Shown: positions 14,086-23,740, counted from the first letter of the stretch. The stretch is DNA of 29,163 bases from Dehalococcoidia bacterium (GCA_023228765.1 JALOAM010000020.1:1-29163), one strand, 5' to 3'. The notes: generated from the letters alone by a model not told the origin. Numbers and translations are program-made.

Positions 14086-15221
14086 TGGTCGCCTCTCGCG
14101 AGACCTACGGTACGGAGTTCGAGACCCAGGACCTGCTCCTCAACGTGGGCCCGCAGCACCCCTCCACGCACGGCGTGTTCCGGATGGTGCTGCAGGTCGA
14201 CGGCGAGGTGGTGAAGGACGTCATCCCGCACATCGGCTACCTGCACCGCGGGGCCGAGAAGCTGTGCGAGACGATGGACTTCCGCCAGGGCATCGGCTTC
14301 ATGGACCGTACGGAGTACCTGGCCGCGTTCAACGCGGAGCTCTCCTACGTCATGGCGGTGGAGGCCCTCGCTGACATCGAGGTGCCGGAGCGCGCGCAGT
14401 GGATCCGCATGATCCTCTGTGAGCTGAACCGGCTGTCCTCCCACTTCATGTTCATGGGCGCCTTCGGCATCGACGTCGGCGTGTTCGCCACGCCGTTCAT
14501 CTACGCGTGGAAGGAACGCGAGCAGATCCTCGACCTGTTCGAGGAAGTCGCGGGCGACCGCATGATGTACGCGTACTTCCGCCCGGGCGGCCTGGCCTGG
14601 GACGTACCGCACAACTTCAAGGCGCGCGTCCGCGAGGTGCTGAAGTCCACGCGCATCGGCATCAACGACTTCGACGGCCTGCTGACGAAGGACGAGATCT
14701 TCCGCACGCGCACGCAGGGCGTCGGCGTGATCTCCGCCGAGGAGGCGATCGAGTGGGGCATGAGCGGCCCCTCGATCCGCGCCTCCGGCGTGCCGATGGA
14801 CGTCCGCAAGGACGAGCCGTACCTGTTCTACGACCAGATCGACTTCAACGTCGCCAGCCGCACGGAGGGCGACGTCTACGCGCGCTACTCCTGCCGGATG
14901 GAGGAGATGTGGGAGTCCGTCCGCATCATCGAGCAATGCCTCGAGAAGATGCCGGACTACGGGCCGATCATGCCGGAGAAGATGCCGCGCATGTTGCGCA
15001 CCCCTCCCGGCGAGGTCTACATCCGCACGGAGGCCCCGCGCGGGGAGTACGGCATCTACATGGTGAGCCAGGGCGGGAACCGCCCGTACCGGCTGAAGGT
15101 GCGTTCCGCCTGTCTGTCCAACCTGCAGGCGCTGAAGGACATGTCCGTGAACCAGTACGTGGCTGACGCCATCATCGTGCTGGGCTCGATCGACATCGTG
15201 CTGAGTGAGGTTGACCGGTAA
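14085..15221 (+). CDS. nuoD: NADH-quinone oxidoreductase subunit D
   Basis: This 378-residue subunit lines the quinone-binding cavity and descends from the large subunit of [NiFe] hydrogenases, without the nickel cysteines. Motifs are NVGPQHPSTHGVFR (20-33, with the quinone-site His), HIGYLHRGAEKL (49-60) and the C-terminal RAPSF-like counterpart KVRSACLSNLQAL. The typical length is about 370-410. ATG overlaps the preceding TAA, and the stop overlaps the nuoH ATG. nuoH follows directly, where E. coli-type operons have nuoE, nuoF and nuoG, so no NADH-oxidising module is encoded here. Confidence 0.96.
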   Translation: MVASRETYGTEFETQDLLLNVGPQHPSTHGVFRMVLQVDGEVVKDVIPHIGYLHRGAEKLCETMDFRQGIGFMDRTEYLAAFNAELSYVMAVEALADIEVPERAQWIRMILCELNRLSSHFMFMGAFGIDVGVFATPFIYAWKEREQILDLFEEVAGDRMMYAYFRPGGLAWDVPHNFKARVREVLKSTRIGINDFDGLLTKDEIFRTRTQGVGVISAEEAIEWGMSGPSIRASGVPMDVRKDEPYLFYDQIDFNVASRTEGDVYARYSCRMEEMWESVRIIEQCLEKMPDYGPIMPEKMPRMLRTPPGEVYIRTEAPRGEYGIYMVSQGGNRPYRLKVRSACLSNLQALKDMSVNQYVADAIIVLGSIDIVLSEVDR

Positions 15222-16356
15222 TGGGTGTGGACCTCTTCGGCTTCAATAACGTGAACCCGTGGCTGGACGCCTTCATCCGGCTTCAGTTGGCCGTGGTGCT
15301 GATCACCGTGGTGGTGATGGGCTACACGTACCTGGAGCGGAAGATCGTCGCCCGGTTCAACCAGCGCATCGGTCCGCAGAAGACCGGCCCGTTCGGCCTG
15401 CTGCAGGCCGTGGCGGACGCCGTGAAGCTGGTGGGCAAGGAAGACCTGCGCCCGAAGTCCGCGGACCCGTGGACGTTCGAGCTCGGGCCGTTCTTCGTCT
15501 TCATCCCGGTGCTGATGACCTTCGTCATCGCGCCGTTCATGGCAGACTGGAACATCCGGCTGCTCGAACTCGGACTGATCTACTTCGTCGCCGTCTCCGG
15601 GCTCAGCATCATCGGCTGGATCATGGCCGGCTGGGGCTCGGACAACCGCTACGCGCTCCTGGGCGCGCTCCGCTCGGTCGCCCAGAGCATCTCGTACGAG
15701 CTGCCGCTGGTGCTGTGCGTGGTCGCCCTCGCGATGTTCGCGGGCACCTACAACCTGGGGCTCATCGTGGAGCAGCAGGACAAGGTGCCGTTCATCGTGT
15801 GGCAGCCGATGACCGCGCTCATCTTCTTCATCGCCGCGCTCGCGGAGCTGAACCGCTCCCCGTTCGACATCCCGGTCGGTGAGTCAGAGGTCGCCGGTGG
15901 TCCGTTCATCGAGTACTCCGGCATCCGCTGGTCCATGTTCCAGCTGGCCGAGTACGCCGCGATCTTCGTGATGTCGATTGTCTTCGCTTCAATGTTCCTC
16001 GGCGGCTACATCTGGCCGTTCGGGGACCAGGTGGGCGTGGGCCTGCAACTCGTGCTCACGGGAGCCAAGGCCCTGCTCTTCTTCTTCGTGGTGGTCTGGA
16101 TCCGCGTCTCCGTGCCGCGTCTCCGCATTGACCAGCTGATGGGGTACTCGTGGAAGGTCCTGCTGCCGCTGACGTTGGTGCAGGTCCTGGTCAACGGCCT
16201 CGTCCTGGTTAACGGATGGCACGAGGTGGTCCTGCTGGTCGCCGGGCTCATCGGATGCGCGGTGCTGGTCACCGCCACCAGCCGCGCCGTGGAGCGCCGG
16301 CCGCGCGTGCCCGCCACGCGAACGGCTCCCGTGATGCAGGGAGAGGCTGCTCGAGT

Positions 16357-16360
<4 letters not shown>
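15221..16360 (+). CDS. nuoH: NADH-quinone oxidoreductase subunit H
   Basis: This 379-residue membrane subunit has about eight to nine helices and forms the quinone tunnel and the coupling path. Family segments are YLERKIVARFNQRIGPQKTGPFG (two pieces, residues about 32-54), LQAVADAVKLVGKED (56-70), AELNRSPFDIPVGESEVAGG and FIEYSGIRWSMFQLAEYA (about 207-247), all well conserved. The ATG overlaps the nuoD stop, and the C-terminus overlaps nuoI by 4 nt (ATGA). The hydrophilic tail of about 25 residues after the last helix is slightly long. Confidence 0.96.
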
Positions 16361-16869
<509 letters not shown>

Positions 16870-17085
16870 GCCACGTACCGAGGCGTTACTCCCAGCGGGA
16901 AGCGCGTAAGTCGCGAACCCGCTAACACATACGAGGCTCGGACGCGCCGGGGGTGACTCCCCGGGGGTCTGGGGTGCTTGCAGCGGGCCGGGCGGAGACG
17001 CTCGGCCAGGGTTGTGGAGAGCAGACGGATCAGCGTCGGAGGACCACTACTCCTCCGCGCTGGGCTGACTGAACTGAGGATCCGC
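16870..17085 (+). other. Gap inside the nuo operon between nuoI and nuoJ
   Basis: This is the only sizeable gap in the operon. It holds two hairpins. The first is CCGGGG/CCCCGG (16947-16964), with no U-tract. The second is GGAGGA/TCCTCC (17038-17056). The TCCTC arm of the second could also pair with the nuoJ ribosome-binding site GAGGA (17076-17080), so alternative folding might tune nuoJ translation. No gene or tRNA was seen. Confidence 0.4.
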
Positions 17086-17745
17086 GTGTTCGACCGACTA
17101 CCGCTCCCGTCGCAGTTCGACCGCGTCATCGTCGCAGGCGGCACCGTCGCTGCGATCGTGGCGACGCCGGTGCTCGTCGTACTCCTCGCGCTGTTGTTCT
17201 CGGACGTGATCTCCGGTCCGGAGTTCGTGTTCTACCTCGCGGCCATCGTCGTGGTGTCCGGGGCGCTGGGCGCCGTGCTGATGGATAACGTGGTCCACGC
17301 GGCGCTCTGCCTGGTGGCGACGCTCCTCGGCGTCGCCGGGATCTACCTGCTGCTGATGACCGAGTTCATCGCGCTGGTGCAGGTGCTGGTCTACGGCGGC
17401 GGCGTGGTGATCCTGCTGCTGTTCGCGCTGATGATGACCAACGCCGCGGAGGATCCGATCGTCACGGACGGCTCGCAGAAGCCCTTCGGGTTCCTCGTCG
17501 CGGCGATCATGGGCAGCCTCTTCGTGGCAGCACTGCTGGACGCGCAGTGGGGCGACCCCACCGCGAACGTGGTGCCGTTCGTCGACTTCGGCACTCGCAT
17601 CTTCCGTGACTTCTCCGTCCCGGTGATCGTGGTGGCGGTCCTCCTGGACATCGCCCTCACCGGTGCGTTCATCAACGCCCGACGCGCCGAAGAGGCGCCC
17701 CGCGAGCGCGCCGAGGCGGAGCGCGCTGGGGAGGCCCGCTCGTGA
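17086..17745 (+). CDS. nuoJ: NADH-quinone oxidoreductase subunit J
   Basis: This 219-residue membrane subunit has about five helices, one of which carries the pi-bulge involved in opening the proton path. The signature runs from VVHAALCLVATLLGVAGIYL to TEFIALVQVLVYGGGVVILLLFALMM (about 64-118). The N-terminus has an extra helix of about 30 residues compared with short NuoJ forms. The start GTG at 17086 has GAGGA 5 nt upstream. A longer open frame reaches back to 16978 but is not Nuo-like. The charged tail (RAEEAPRERAEAERAGEARS) overlaps nuoK by 4 nt (GTGA). Confidence 0.93.
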   Translation: MFDRLPLPSQFDRVIVAGGTVAAIVATPVLVVLLALLFSDVISGPEFVFYLAAIVVVSGALGAVLMDNVVHAALCLVATLLGVAGIYLLLMTEFIALVQVLVYGGGVVILLLFALMMTNAAEDPIVTDGSQKPFGFLVAAIMGSLFVAALLDAQWGDPTANVVPFVDFGTRIFRDFSVPVIVVAVLLDIALTGAFINARRAEEAPRERAEAERAGEARS

Positions 17746-18050
17746 TCCCGATCGAGAACTTCCTCGTCCTCTCCGCGATCCTGTTTGCCATCGGCTTCTA
17801 CGGGGTGTTAGCCCGCCGCAACGCCATCCTGATCCTGATGGCCGTCGAGCTGATGCTCGCGGGCGTGTCGATCAACTTCATCGCCTTCGCGACGTACCTC
17901 GATGCCGACGCCTTCAGCGGGCTGGTCTTCGCGCTGTTCGTGATTGCCGTCGCCGCGGCCGAGGTCGGCCTGGCACTGGGTGTGGTGCTGCGGCTCTTCC
18001 GCGAGCGCCGTACCGCCAACGTGGACGAGGCCGACAGCCTCAAGTGGTAA
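17742..18050 (+). CDS. nuoK: NADH-quinone oxidoreductase subunit K
   Basis: This 102-residue three-helix subunit has the two conserved membrane glutamates of the family, one in ILMAVELMLAGVSINF (Glu36) and one in AAAEVGLALGVVL (about Glu74). Both are needed for proton transfer in characterised complexes. The length matches the usual 100 residues. The start is GTG, overlapping the nuoJ stop. A gap of 57 nt follows, with a GGGGAGGG ribosome-binding site for nuoL. Confidence 0.95.
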   Translation: MIPIENFLVLSAILFAIGFYGVLARRNAILILMAVELMLAGVSINFIAFATYLDADAFSGLVFALFVIAVAAAEVGLALGVVLRLFRERRTANVDEADSLKW

Positions 18051-18107
18051 TGGGCTGGCCGGACGCGCTGTGGCGCGACGGTCGGGCGTACTAAGGGGAG
18101 GGCCCGT

Positions 18108-20015
18108 ATGGGCATGGAACAGGCATGGGTGCTGCCGGCGATCCCGGCGACGCTCTTCGTGCTGATCGCCCTGTTCAACGGCCTCATGCCTCGGCGGGGC
18201 GACTTCCTCGCCGTGCTGGGCATGCTCACCGTCGTCGCCCTCGTGTTCGTCCTGATGGCGGACTTCATGCAGGCGTTCAACCACGGCCACTACGAGCCGC
18301 AGGGGACCAACGTCTACGCCTTCGACTGGGTCAACATCGGCCAGGGCTTCTTCATCATCGAGTTCTCGACGTATGTCGACGCGATCACCATGGTCATGCT
18401 GCCCGTGGTCACCATCGTCGCGCTGATGGTGCTCATCTACTCCACGGGCTACATGAAGGGTGAGGCGCGGTACGGGTGGTACTTCGCGGTGCTGTCGCTC
18501 TTCGTGGCGGCCATGCTCACGCTGGTGCTCTCCGGCAACCTCATCCAGCTCTACCTGGCCTGGGAGGGCGTGGGCCTCGCCTCCTACCTCCTCATCGGCT
18601 TCTACTGGGAGCGCCAGTCGGCCGCCGAGGCCGCGAAGAAGGCGTTCGTCACCACCCGTATCGGCGACGTCGGCCTGCTCATCGGCATCATCATGCTGTG
18701 GCGGGCGACCGGGACGTTCGACATCCAGGAGATCATCGCCGCCGCCACGTCCGGCCAGATCGGCGAGACCTACCTGACCGTCGCGATGATCATGCTGTTC
18801 GGCGGCGCCATCGGTAAGTCTGCGCAGTTCCCCCTCCACGTCTGGCTGCCCGACGCCATGGAGGGCCCGACCCCCGTCTCCGCCCTCATCCACGCCGCGA
18901 CGATGGTCGTGGCCGGCGTCTACCTCGTCGCGCGGTTCTCGCCCGTCTACGCCGAGGTCCTCATCGCTCGCGACGTCGTCCTCTACATCGGCCTGTTCAC
19001 CGCCTTCATGGCCGCGACGCAGGGCCTGGTGTCGAACGACATCAAGCGCGTGCTGGCCTACTCCACGGTGTCGCAGCTCGGGTTCATGTTCGTCGCGCTC
19101 GGTGTGGGCGCGGTGGGCGCGGCCATGTTCCACCTGTTCACCCACGCCTTCTTCAAGGCGCTGCTCTTCCTCGGTTCCGGCTCCGTGATCCACGCGACCC
19201 ACCACCAGGAGGTGGAGGGCCTCGGCGGACTGCGGAAGAAGATGCCCATCACCACCGTGACGTTCATCATCGGGAGCCTCGCGCTGTCGGGTATCCCGAT
19301 CTTCGCGGGCTTCTTCTCGAAGGACGAGATCCTCCACTTCCTGGAGGCAGACGGCCCCGTGTGGGCGTACCCGGTGCTCGCCGGCACGGCCATGCTGACG
19401 GCCATCTACACCACGCGCGTCGTGATGCTGACCTTCTTCGGCGAGCCGAAGGACCAGCACGCCTTCGACCACGCGCACGAGTCACCGCCGTCGATGGCCG
19501 GCCCGCTGGTCTTCCTCGCGCTCCTCGCGACGATCGCCGGGTTCTTCGTCTTCGACCAGGTGGGCGAGGCGCTCGGATTCGCCGGCGGCATCGGCTACCT
19601 CGTCTTCATCGACCACCCGCACGAGTTCACCTCGATCGACTGGGTGTTCGCCGGCACGGCCGCGGCGATGTCCGTCATCGGCGTCATCATCGGCTGGGCC
19701 TACTGGCACGGTGACGCCGAGCGCGCACGCCGCGCCCGAGGCTGGGCGCCGGACCTGCACGCCTTCCTCGTCAACCGCTGGTACATGGACCACATGTACC
19801 AGGCGATCATCAACCGGGGGATCCTCGGCCTCGCGGGTGCGGTGGCCTGGTTCGACAAGCGCATCGTGAACGAGACGGGCGTCGACGGCGGCGCGCAGAC
19901 GTTCGGGTACTTCGGCTACCGGCTGAAGTTCCTCCACACCGGCAAGATCCCGAACTACGCCCTCGGCATGGCTGTCGGCATCGTGGCGCTGACGCTCGTC
20001 GCCATCGGTGGATAG
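18108..20015 (+). CDS. nuoL: NADH-quinone oxidoreductase subunit L (antiporter-like)
   Basis: This 635-residue distal proton-pumping subunit has about 14 core helices and the long lateral helix at the C-terminus. Key residues are present: Glu153 in the helix-5 motif AWEGVGLASYLLIG, Lys237 in GAIGKSAQFPLHVWLPDAMEGPTPVSAL (two pieces), and His262 in SALIHAATMVVAG. IKRVLAYSTVSQLG and HAFFKALLFLGSG mark later helices. The C-terminal part (YMDHMYQAIINRGI to the end) includes the lateral helix and last membrane segment. The start ATG at 18108 has GGGAG upstream. Confidence 0.96.
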   Translation: MGMEQAWVLPAIPATLFVLIALFNGLMPRRGDFLAVLGMLTVVALVFVLMADFMQAFNHGHYEPQGTNVYAFDWVNIGQGFFIIEFSTYVDAITMVMLPVVTIVALMVLIYSTGYMKGEARYGWYFAVLSLFVAAMLTLVLSGNLIQLYLAWEGVGLASYLLIGFYWERQSAAEAAKKAFVTTRIGDVGLLIGIIMLWRATGTFDIQEIIAAATSGQIGETYLTVAMIMLFGGAIGKSAQFPLHVWLPDAMEGPTPVSALIHAATMVVAGVYLVARFSPVYAEVLIARDVVLYIGLFTAFMAATQGLVSNDIKRVLAYSTVSQLGFMFVALGVGAVGAAMFHLFTHAFFKALLFLGSGSVIHATHHQEVEGLGGLRKKMPITTVTFIIGSLALSGIPIFAGFFSKDEILHFLEADGPVWAYPVLAGTAMLTAIYTTRVVMLTFFGEPKDQHAFDHAHESPPSMAGPLVFLALLATIAGFFVFDQVGEALGFAGGIGYLVFIDHPHEFTSIDWVFAGTAAAMSVIGVIIGWAYWHGDAERARRARGWAPDLHAFLVNRWYMDHMYQAIINRGILGLAGAVAWFDKRIVNETGVDGGAQTFGYFGYRLKFLHTGKIPNYALGMAVGIVALTLVAIGG

Positions 20016-20036
20016 AGAAGGCAGGGACTGGGACCG

Positions 20037-21521
20037 ATGACCGAATCTGACGGCTACGTCCTGCTCGCACTCTTCCTGGTGCCCCTGGGCACCTCCGCGC
20101 TGCTGATGGCGGTGCCCTCGCGCGAGCGTGCCCTGATCATGGGCCTCACGGGGCTCTCGAGCCTCGCGATGTTCGCGATGGCCGTCTACACCTTCGTCTC
20201 CTACTCCTTCGTCGACGGCTCGCAGTTCGAGGGCGTGCTCGCCTTCGACTGGATGCAGAACGTCGGGTTCCTCGGTGAGAACGGCATCCAGCTGAAGGTC
20301 GGGATCGACGGCATCACGGCCTCGCTCGTGCTGCTCACCGGCATCGTCGTGGTCCCGGGCACGTGGGTGTCCTGGAAGGTCCAGAACCGGATGAAGGACT
20401 TCTTCATCCTGCTGTACCTGGTGACCGCCGGTGTGTTCGGCGTGTTCGTCCTGCTGGACCTCTTCTTCTGGTTCCTCGCCTACGAGGTCGCGCTGCTGCC
20501 GATGTACCAGCTCATCGCCGTGTGGGGCTCCACCCGCAAGGAGTACGGCGGCATGAAGCTGATGATGATGCTGATGGCCGGGTCCATCTTCATCTTCACG
20601 GCGATCTTCGCCCTGTTCACCGAGGTTGGCGCGGGCACCTTCGACATGGAGGTCCTGCTGAACGCGGAGAAGAGCCGCGACTTCCAGCTGGTGATGTTCC
20701 CGCTAGTCGCCATCGGCTGCGGCGTCCTGGGAGCGATGTTCCCGTTCCACTCCTGGTCGCCGGACGGCCACGCCTCCGCGCCCACGGCGGTCTCCATGCT
20801 CCACGCGGGCGTGCTGATGAAGGTCGGCGCGTTCGGTGTCCTGCGCCTCGGCTTCCAGATGATGCCGGAGGGTGGCGAGTTCTGGGGTCCCGCGCTCGTG
20901 GTCCTCGGCATCACGGCTGCCCTCTACGGCGCGATCTCCGCGCTGCGGCAGTCGGACATGAAGCTCCTCATGGGCTTCTCCTCCGTCTCGCACATGGGCT
21001 ACGTGTTCGTGGGCCTCGGCGTCTACAACTCGATCGGATGGACGGGTGCCGTCCTCCAGATGACTGCGCACGGCCTGATGACGGCCCTCTTCTTCCTCCT
21101 CATCGGTGGCCTGTACGACCAGTCGCACAACCGCGACCTGCCGAACTTCTCCGGCATGGCAAAGCAGATGCCGATCTGGACGATGCTCTTCCTGTTCGCC
21201 GCGCTCGCCTCGCTCGGCCTGCCGGGCCTCAGCGGGTTCATCGCCGAACTGCATATCTTCATCGGCGCGTTCCGCGCGTACCCCATCGTCGGCGGCCTGG
21301 CCGTGCTGACGGCCGCGATCACCACCACGTACCTCATGAGGGCGATGGCGCAGTCGTTCTTCGGCGAGATGAACCCGCGGTGGAACCACCTGCACGAGAT
21401 CACCATGATGGAACGGGCGGGCGCCACCATGCTCGCGATCTCGATCCTCACGCTCGGCCTCTGGCCGTCGCCCTGGATCGACCGCATCGGCCCCTCCATC
21501 GTCCAGATTGCGAACCTGTAG
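20037..21521 (+). CDS. nuoM: NADH-quinone oxidoreductase subunit M (antiporter-like), altered helix 7
   Basis: This 494-residue Mrp-antiporter-like subunit is full length. Glu150 in the helix-5 motif WFLAYEVALLPMY, Lys262 in HAGVLMKVGAFG and the helix-12 Glu in SGFIAELHIFIG are present. The helix-7 segment reads GCGVLGAMFPFHSW, and aligned from the invariant Trp240 and His238 it has Leu231 where E. coli NuoM has the essential Lys234 of FAVKMPVVPLHGW. In helix 8, SMLHAG has His256 at a position that is Leu in E. coli (SVDLAG), matching the His in NuoL. LPDAH is changed to SPDGH. The gene starts 21 nt after nuoL. Confidence 0.95.
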   Translation: MTESDGYVLLALFLVPLGTSALLMAVPSRERALIMGLTGLSSLAMFAMAVYTFVSYSFVDGSQFEGVLAFDWMQNVGFLGENGIQLKVGIDGITASLVLLTGIVVVPGTWVSWKVQNRMKDFFILLYLVTAGVFGVFVLLDLFFWFLAYEVALLPMYQLIAVWGSTRKEYGGMKLMMMLMAGSIFIFTAIFALFTEVGAGTFDMEVLLNAEKSRDFQLVMFPLVAIGCGVLGAMFPFHSWSPDGHASAPTAVSMLHAGVLMKVGAFGVLRLGFQMMPEGGEFWGPALVVLGITAALYGAISALRQSDMKLLMGFSSVSHMGYVFVGLGVYNSIGWTGAVLQMTAHGLMTALFFLLIGGLYDQSHNRDLPNFSGMAKQMPIWTMLFLFAALASLGLPGLSGFIAELHIFIGAFRAYPIVGGLAVLTAAITTTYLMRAMAQSFFGEMNPRWNHLHEITMMERAGATMLAISILTLGLWPSPWIDRIGPSIVQIANL

Positions 21522-21585
21522 GCATCTCCACCCTTCGAGGGCTGGCGACGCCTCGGCGTAGGAACGCGGCAGTAGGAGCAGCGCA

Positions 21586-23067
21586 GTGACCGACATCCTC
21601 GGCAACCCGCTCAATATGCAGTACGAACTGCTGCTGCCCGAGATCATCCTCGCGTTGACGGCGTTGGCCGTCGTCTTCGTGGATGCGTTCAAGCGCGAGT
21701 TCAACGTCGGCTACCGGGCGCTCCCGTTCCTCTCGCTAATCGGCCTCGGCGGTGCCGCGGTCGCGACGGTCCTGCTCATGAACGACCAGGGCGACTTCGC
21801 GCGCCTGGTCGAGGTGGACGACTTCACGACGTTCTTCCGCCTGCTCTTCATCAGCACCACGGCGGTCGTGATCCTCGGCTCGTGGGAGTACATCGAGGAG
21901 CACGTCAACCACGTCGGCGAGTTCTTCGGCCTGCTGCTGCTCTCCACCATCGGTGCGATCTACATGGCCGCCGCGCGCGACCTCCTGACCGCATACCTCG
22001 CCATCGAGGTGCTCTCGTTCAGCCTCTACGTGATGGTGTCGATGGCGCGGAACGACCCGCGTTCGGGCGAGGCCGTCCTGAAGTACATCCTCCTCGGTGG
22101 CGTTGCCTCGGCGATGCTGCTGTACGGCCTGAGCCTGCTCTACGGCGTCGCCGGCTCGACGCAGTACTCCGAGATCGGCGAGGCGCTGACCGGCGGCTCC
22201 GGCGACATGGAGCTGGCGCTGCTGCTCGGCTTCGTGATGATCGTGAGCGGCCTCGCGTTCAAGGCCTCCGCCGCCCCGTTCCACATGTGGGCCCCCGACG
22301 CGTACGAGGGCGCCCCGTGGCCCGTGACCGCGTACATCGCCACGACCTCGAAGGCGGCGACGTTCGCGCTGTTCCTCCGCTGGTTCGCGGGTCCGCTGCT
22401 ACCGGCCGTGGACGACTGGGCATGGATGCTGGCGTCGCTGGCGGTGGTAACGATGGTGATCGGCAACCTCGTCGCCCTCCAGCAGCACAACCTGAAGCGC
22501 CTGCTCGCGTACTCCTCGATCGCGCAGGTCGGGTACCTGCTGATGGCCGTGGCTGCGCTGTCCACCGACAAGGGCTCGGAGACGGCGGGTGCGCTGCTCG
22601 TGCACCTCGGCGGTTACCTGATCACGAACCTCGTGGTGTTCATCGCCATCATTCACTTCTACAACCGGGAGCAGAAGGAAGAGATCACGGACCTGAAGGG
22701 TCTGGCGCAGTCCAACCCCTACCTGGCGCTGGTGACCACTGCCGGCCTGTTCTCTCTCGCCGGGATGCCGCTGCTGGCGGGCTTCTTCACGAAGTTCATC
22801 CTGTTCCAGGCGGTGGCTGACGCGGGGTACCTCTGGCTGGTGGTCGTGGCCGTCGTGGCCTCCACGGTCTCCCTCTACTACTACCTCGTGGTCATCAAGC
22901 AGATGTACCTGTACGAGCCGCTGGCCGAGGGCCGCTGGCGCATCACGCCGACCGGTTACCTGGTGACCGGTGCGCTGTTCGTGGTCATGGTCGTCCTCGG
23001 CCTGTGGGGTACTCCCCTGTACGAGGTGGCCGACGCGGCGGCGAAGGCCCTGTTCATCTCCGCCTAG
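21586..23067 (+). CDS. nuoN: NADH-quinone oxidoreductase subunit N (antiporter-like)
   Basis: This 493-residue third antiporter-like subunit is attached next to NuoK. The helix-5 Glu141 (LAIEVLSFSLYVM), helix-7 Lys226 (GLAFKASAAPFHMWAPDAYEG) and helix-8 Lys256 (TTSKAATF) are all in place. KRLLAYSSIAQVGYLLM and the helix-12 region AGFFTKFILFQAV, with its Lys, follow. The usual EGAPTPVTA reads EGAPWPVTA. The start is GTG with AGGAG 6 nt upstream, after a 64-nt gap. It is the last gene, 20 nt before the operon terminator. Confidence 0.96.
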   Translation: MTDILGNPLNMQYELLLPEIILALTALAVVFVDAFKREFNVGYRALPFLSLIGLGGAAVATVLLMNDQGDFARLVEVDDFTTFFRLLFISTTAVVILGSWEYIEEHVNHVGEFFGLLLLSTIGAIYMAAARDLLTAYLAIEVLSFSLYVMVSMARNDPRSGEAVLKYILLGGVASAMLLYGLSLLYGVAGSTQYSEIGEALTGGSGDMELALLLGFVMIVSGLAFKASAAPFHMWAPDAYEGAPWPVTAYIATTSKAATFALFLRWFAGPLLPAVDDWAWMLASLAVVTMVIGNLVALQQHNLKRLLAYSSIAQVGYLLMAVAALSTDKGSETAGALLVHLGGYLITNLVVFIAIIHFYNREQKEEITDLKGLAQSNPYLALVTTAGLFSLAGMPLLAGFFTKFILFQAVADAGYLWLVVVAVVASTVSLYYYLVVIKQMYLYEPLAEGRWRITPTGYLVTGALFVVMVVLGLWGTPLYEVADAAAKALFISA

Positions 23068-23087
23068 TCACTCTCGACGTCACACGA

Positions 23088-23117
23088 ACGAAGCCCGGCC
23101 TGCTGGCCGGGCTTCGT
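23088..23117 (+). terminator. Terminator of the nuo operon
   Basis: A perfect 13-bp stem (arms 23088-23100 and 23105-23117, loop TGCT) begins 20 nt after the nuoN stop. It contains GCCCGGCC/GGCCGGGC and ends in TTCGTCGT rather than a pure U-run. The related short hairpin at 24575-24594 has the same GCCCGGC...GCCGGGC-TTC pattern on the minus strand, so this appears to be the local terminator type. Confidence 0.85.
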
Positions 23118-23185
23118 CGTCTGTGCCATGCGGGCGGTGCGCGCCGCGCGAGCGCCGGGGAGGGCGGCGTGACGCGAGCAGGCGA

Positions 23186-23599
23186 TTAGCGCCTGGCGTA
23201 GTCCCAGGTGGCGATCTTCTGAGGCCTCAGGCGCAGGTAGTACCGGTCCTCGGCGACCGAGGTCGGGAGGTCGGCCTCGGCGACGCCACGCTTGCGAGCA
23301 CCGGCCTGTGCGAGGCGCACGCGCTCGTCGTAGTCCTCGATCATCTCCGCGGTGCCCTGCAGGACGGCACCCTTGAGGTCCGCCATACTCGAGCCGCTGT
23401 CGACGACGAAGCAGATCTTCGGGTTGCGTCGCACGTTCGCGAGTCGCTGGCCGCTGAGGTTGATGAGCACGCTGTCATCCTCGACTAGGAAGCTCAGCGG
23501 GACCGCGTGAGGAAAGCCATCCGGTCCGATGGTGGCGAGCCGGCCCCATCGAGGCCCGCTCGCGAGCCACTCAAAGACTTCTGCTCGGTCAGTCGTCAT
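23186..23599 (-). CDS. PPOX-fold (pyridoxamine 5'-phosphate oxidase-like) flavin/F420 enzyme
   Basis: This 137-residue split-barrel protein is probably an F420- or FMN-dependent oxidoreductase. Family features are the opening WGRLATIGPDGFPHAVPLSF (about residues 18-37), a strand INLSGQRLANVRRNPKICFVV (two pieces), and the C-terminal YYLRLRPQKIATWDYARR (120-137), which is the usual end of this group. The ATG at 23599 has AGGAGG 4 nt upstream. An adjacent TTG at 23602 is less likely. The promoter at 23653-23681 gives a leader of about 45 nt. The gene is divergent from the TVP38-like gene. Its physiological substrate is unknown. Confidence 0.85.
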   Translation of the reverse strand: MTTDRAEVFEWLASGPRWGRLATIGPDGFPHAVPLSFLVEDDSVLINLSGQRLANVRRNPKICFVVDSGSSMADLKGAVLQGTAEMIEDYDERVRLAQAGARKRGVAEADLPTSVAEDRYYLRLRPQKIATWDYARR

Positions 23600-23652
23600 C
23601 AATCCTCCTGGCGGGTCAGGCGAGCTCGCGCGGCGTGTTTGCCGCGGCTCGC

Positions 23653-23681
23653 ACAGTAATCTTTACATCGTAAGGCGACAA
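23653..23681 (-). promoter_or_regulatory. Promoter of the PPOX-fold gene
   Basis: On the minus strand, TTGTCG (23681-23676) and TACTGT (23658-23653) are separated by 17 nt. The region is locally A+T-rich (ATCTTTACATCGTAA), which supports a promoter. Confidence 0.55.
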
Positions 23682-23711
23682 GGGCAGCCGACGACGGATC
23701 GGGCCGTGCCG

Positions 23712-23740
23712 GTGACGTTGCGGGGGTGGAACGGTAGCTT
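23712..23740 (+). promoter_or_regulatory. Promoter of the TVP38-like gene
   Basis: GTGACG (23712-23717) and TAGCTT (23735-23740) are separated by 17 nt, and the GTG start at 23748 follows 7 nt after the -10. The mRNA would be leaderless or nearly so. The GAGGGG directly before the GTG is too close to act as a normal Shine-Dalgarno. Confidence 0.55.

Noticed and set aside
16947..16964. Hairpin CCGGGG/CCCCGG after nuoI as an operon terminator
   Set aside because: The stem is only 6 bp with no U-tract, and nuoJ to nuoN continue in the same direction.
17808..19478. A 556-codon minus-strand open frame opposite nuoK and nuoL
   Set aside because: It is the reverse-strand shadow of conserved Nuo membrane genes, and its protein is dominated by Arg, His, Glu and Asp without any domain.
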